DNA from: Thomasclavelia cocleata | GTDB lineage: Bacteria; Bacillota_I; Bacilli_A; Erysipelotrichales; Coprobacillaceae | Direction of reading: 5' to 3' | DNA length: 64,000 nucleotides | NCBI RefSeq assembly: GCF_900102365.1 | Contig: NZ_FOIN01000001.1 | Location: 164,064-228,063, forward strand | In this document: positions 62,855 to 64,000 of the stretch, piece by piece | Layout of the letters: each line of letters begins with the position of its first letter | How positions within the stretch are numbered: the stretch's first letter is position 1 | Notes under the pieces: generated by a model | The model's input: the letters and a program-made list of their open reading frames with translations, nothing else | Told to the model about the DNA's origin: nothing | Database searches by the model: none | Position numbers and translations under genes: made by a program

Positions 62855-63775
62855 TTATTTTACATGTGTTGTAATATATTGCTTATCATTGTTTAATTGC
62901 TCAATTAACTTATTAACACTTTCAAATTTTTTTTCAGCTCTTATTTTCTTTATAAATGCAATAGTAATTACTTTGCCATAAACATCTTCATCAAAATCAA
63001 ATATATTAACTTCTAATGAAACTTTAGATAAAGTTTTAAAAGTTGGATTAAAACCTAAATTTGCCATTCCCAAATAAACTTTATCATCAATAAAAACCTT
63101 CGCACCATAAACTCCATTTTGGGGTAATACATAATCTTTAACATCAATATTAGCAGTTGGAAATCCAATTTTATGACCATTTTGGCGCCCATAAATAACC
63201 TCTCCACTTACACTATATGGACGATTTAATAATTTAGTAACAGTTTCTACATCTCCATTATTTAATAATTCTCTAAGATAACTAGATGATATTTTATGAT
63301 TTTCATATTCTAATTTTTCAATTATTGTTACTTGATAATTATTATTACTATTTTTGATTAAAACATTACTGTCACCTAAACCATGATTTCCAAAATGAAA
63401 ATCAAAACCACATACTACATGTTTAATTTTTGCTTCTATAATATATTCTTTAATAAACTCTTCAGGTTCTAATTTGGCTAAGGCTTCGTTAAATTGCAAC
63501 ACAAAAAGATAATCAAAATTATATTTCTTTAATAATTCAATCTTATCTTCTAAACTCATTAAATACTTAAATGATTGATTAGTTAAAAAAGATTTTGGTT
63601 GAACATCAAAAGTTAATAATCCTTTTTTTAAATCATTCTTTTTGGCAACACTTATAACTTCTTTAACTAATTTCAAATGTCCTAGATGAAAACCATCAAA
63701 AAAACCTAATGCTACACAACTTGGTTTTAAAAACAAATTATCTTGTTCATTTAAATATATGATCTTCATTACCAT
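62855..63775 (-). CDS. ribF: Bifunctional riboflavin kinase / FAD synthetase RibF
   Basis: A 306-residue enzyme producing FMN and FAD. N-terminal nucleotidyltransferase domain: VALGFFDGFHLGHLKLVKEV, FDVQPKSFL, VVCGFDFHFG, SSSYLRELL; C-terminal flavokinase domain: GHKIGFPTANIDV, YLGMANLGFNPTF, LEVNIFDFDEDVYG. AGAGGATT precedes the ATG; the start overlaps the truB stop by seven bases, the usual truB-ribF operon. Confidence 0.96.
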   Translation of the reverse strand: MVMKIIYLNEQDNLFLKPSCVALGFFDGFHLGHLKLVKEVISVAKKNDLKKGLLTFDVQPKSFLTNQSFKYLMSLEDKIELLKKYNFDYLFVLQFNEALAKLEPEEFIKEYIIEAKIKHVVCGFDFHFGNHGLGDSNVLIKNSNNNYQVTIIEKLEYENHKISSSYLRELLNNGDVETVTKLLNRPYSVSGEVIYGRQNGHKIGFPTANIDVKDYVLPQNGVYGAKVFIDDKVYLGMANLGFNPTFKTLSKVSLEVNIFDFDEDVYGKVITIAFIKKIRAEKKFESVNKLIEQLNNDKQYITTHVK

Positions 63776-64000
63776 AATCCTCTTATATTCTTCAAATACC
63801 CTTTACCATCAGGCCCATACATTGCCAAAACCTTTTTATCCTTATTTACAATAACAACCTGTTCATTCATATCAGACTTAATCTTTTTACCATGATAAAC
63901 AATATTTTCATCTTCAACTTCTAACCACTGATAATCACTTAAAGCAGTTTCTAAATTTAAACAATTATATTGTCCATCAGCTATCTGTTCCAGTGTATAA
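63769..64000 (-). CDS. truB: tRNA pseudouridine(55) synthase, C-terminal part
   Basis: The last 76 codons of truB lie in the window; the N-terminal catalytic domain is beyond the right edge. Visible is YTLEQIADGQY followed by the PUA-like domain (QVVIVNKDKKVLAMYGPDG and a final LKNIRGLW). TruB makes pseudouridine 55 in the tRNA T-loop. Linkage to ribF is canonical in Firmicutes and supports the assignment of this short piece. Confidence 0.85.
   Translation of the reverse strand, partial: YTLEQIADGQYNCLNLETALSDYQWLEVEDENIVYHGKKIKSDMNEQVVIVNKDKKVLAMYGPDGKGYLKNIRGLW

Noticed and set aside
1-64000. tRNA, rRNA, tmRNA or SRP RNA genes
   Set aside because: No cloverleaf, rRNA or SRP signature was seen on either strand by inspection; a dedicated search was not possible.

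Overview
The window is AT-rich chromosomal DNA from a spore-forming low-GC Gram-positive bacterium (Bacillota). Evidence: PolC-type replicase, YlxR/YlxQ, EzrA, RbgA, DprA, TrmFO, two alpha/beta small acid-soluble spore proteins, a Cse60-like sporulation protein and AGGAGG-type ribosome binding sites. The very short SMC, the short IF2 and the absence of proS and ylxP from a normally conserved cluster suggest an Erysipelotrichia-like lineage (Coprobacillus/Thomasclavelia type). That placement is inference.

Layout. (1) 1-5.2 kb is accessory DNA: the end of a prophage lysis module, a decayed gene, a hairpin RNA element, a three-repeat CRISPR-like mini-array with its own promoter, a zinc-ribbon protein, four small unrecognised or DUF genes on the minus strand, a possible 14-residue peptide gene, four helically phased GTACCA boxes, and a truncated ssb fused to the start of another gene. 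(2) 5.3-14.7 kb: acpS, an acidic unknown protein, ytpR, ytpP, trmB, an RsuA-type pseudouridine synthase, a lipoprotein, two small sporulation-type genes missed by length filters (DUF1540, Cse60-like), an aldose-epimerase-like gene with nagA, then rbfA, infB, ylxQ, ylxR. (3) 14.7-28.6 kb: nusA, rimP, polC, rseP, dxr, cdsA, uppS, frr, pyrH, tsf, rpsB. All run on the minus strand, with a roughly 640-base decayed island between pyrH and tsf. (4) 28.8-45 kb: xerC-type recombinase, trmFO, topA, dprA, rnhB, rbgA, lepB, rplS with an L19-type leader, trmD, rimM, khpA, rpsP, ffh, ylxM, ftsY, smc, xpt. (5) 45-51.2 kb: a two-component system, a large membrane protein, nrnA, ackA. (6) 51.3-54 kb: two near-identical spore protein genes, remnants, a second copy of the hairpin RNA and a tandem pair of exported paralogues. 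(7) 54-60.7 kb: thiI, cysteine desulfurase, ezrA, a class-I glutamine amidotransferase-like hydrolase, a beta-hydroxyacid dehydrogenase and an EamA transporter. (8) 60.7-62.8 kb: a poor, decayed region with a second (two-repeat) CRISPR-like array and an XRE regulator with paired operators. (9) 62.85-64 kb: ribF and the end of truB.

Functional picture. The core is an information-processing and envelope block: translation initiation and ribosome maturation; tRNA and rRNA modification; replication; the SRP pathway; isoprenoid, undecaprenol and phospholipid synthesis; chromosome segregation. The accessory islands are where the unusual signals lie. The most interesting is a pair of tiny CRISPR-like arrays 59 kb apart. 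They have related but diverged repeats and one recognisably shared 'spacer'. Each has a promoter-like sequence at or near its first repeat and lies directly upstream of a same-strand gene, with no cas genes in view. A separate hairpin RNA family, present twice, shows compensatory base changes and a conserved CCUCUCU loop.
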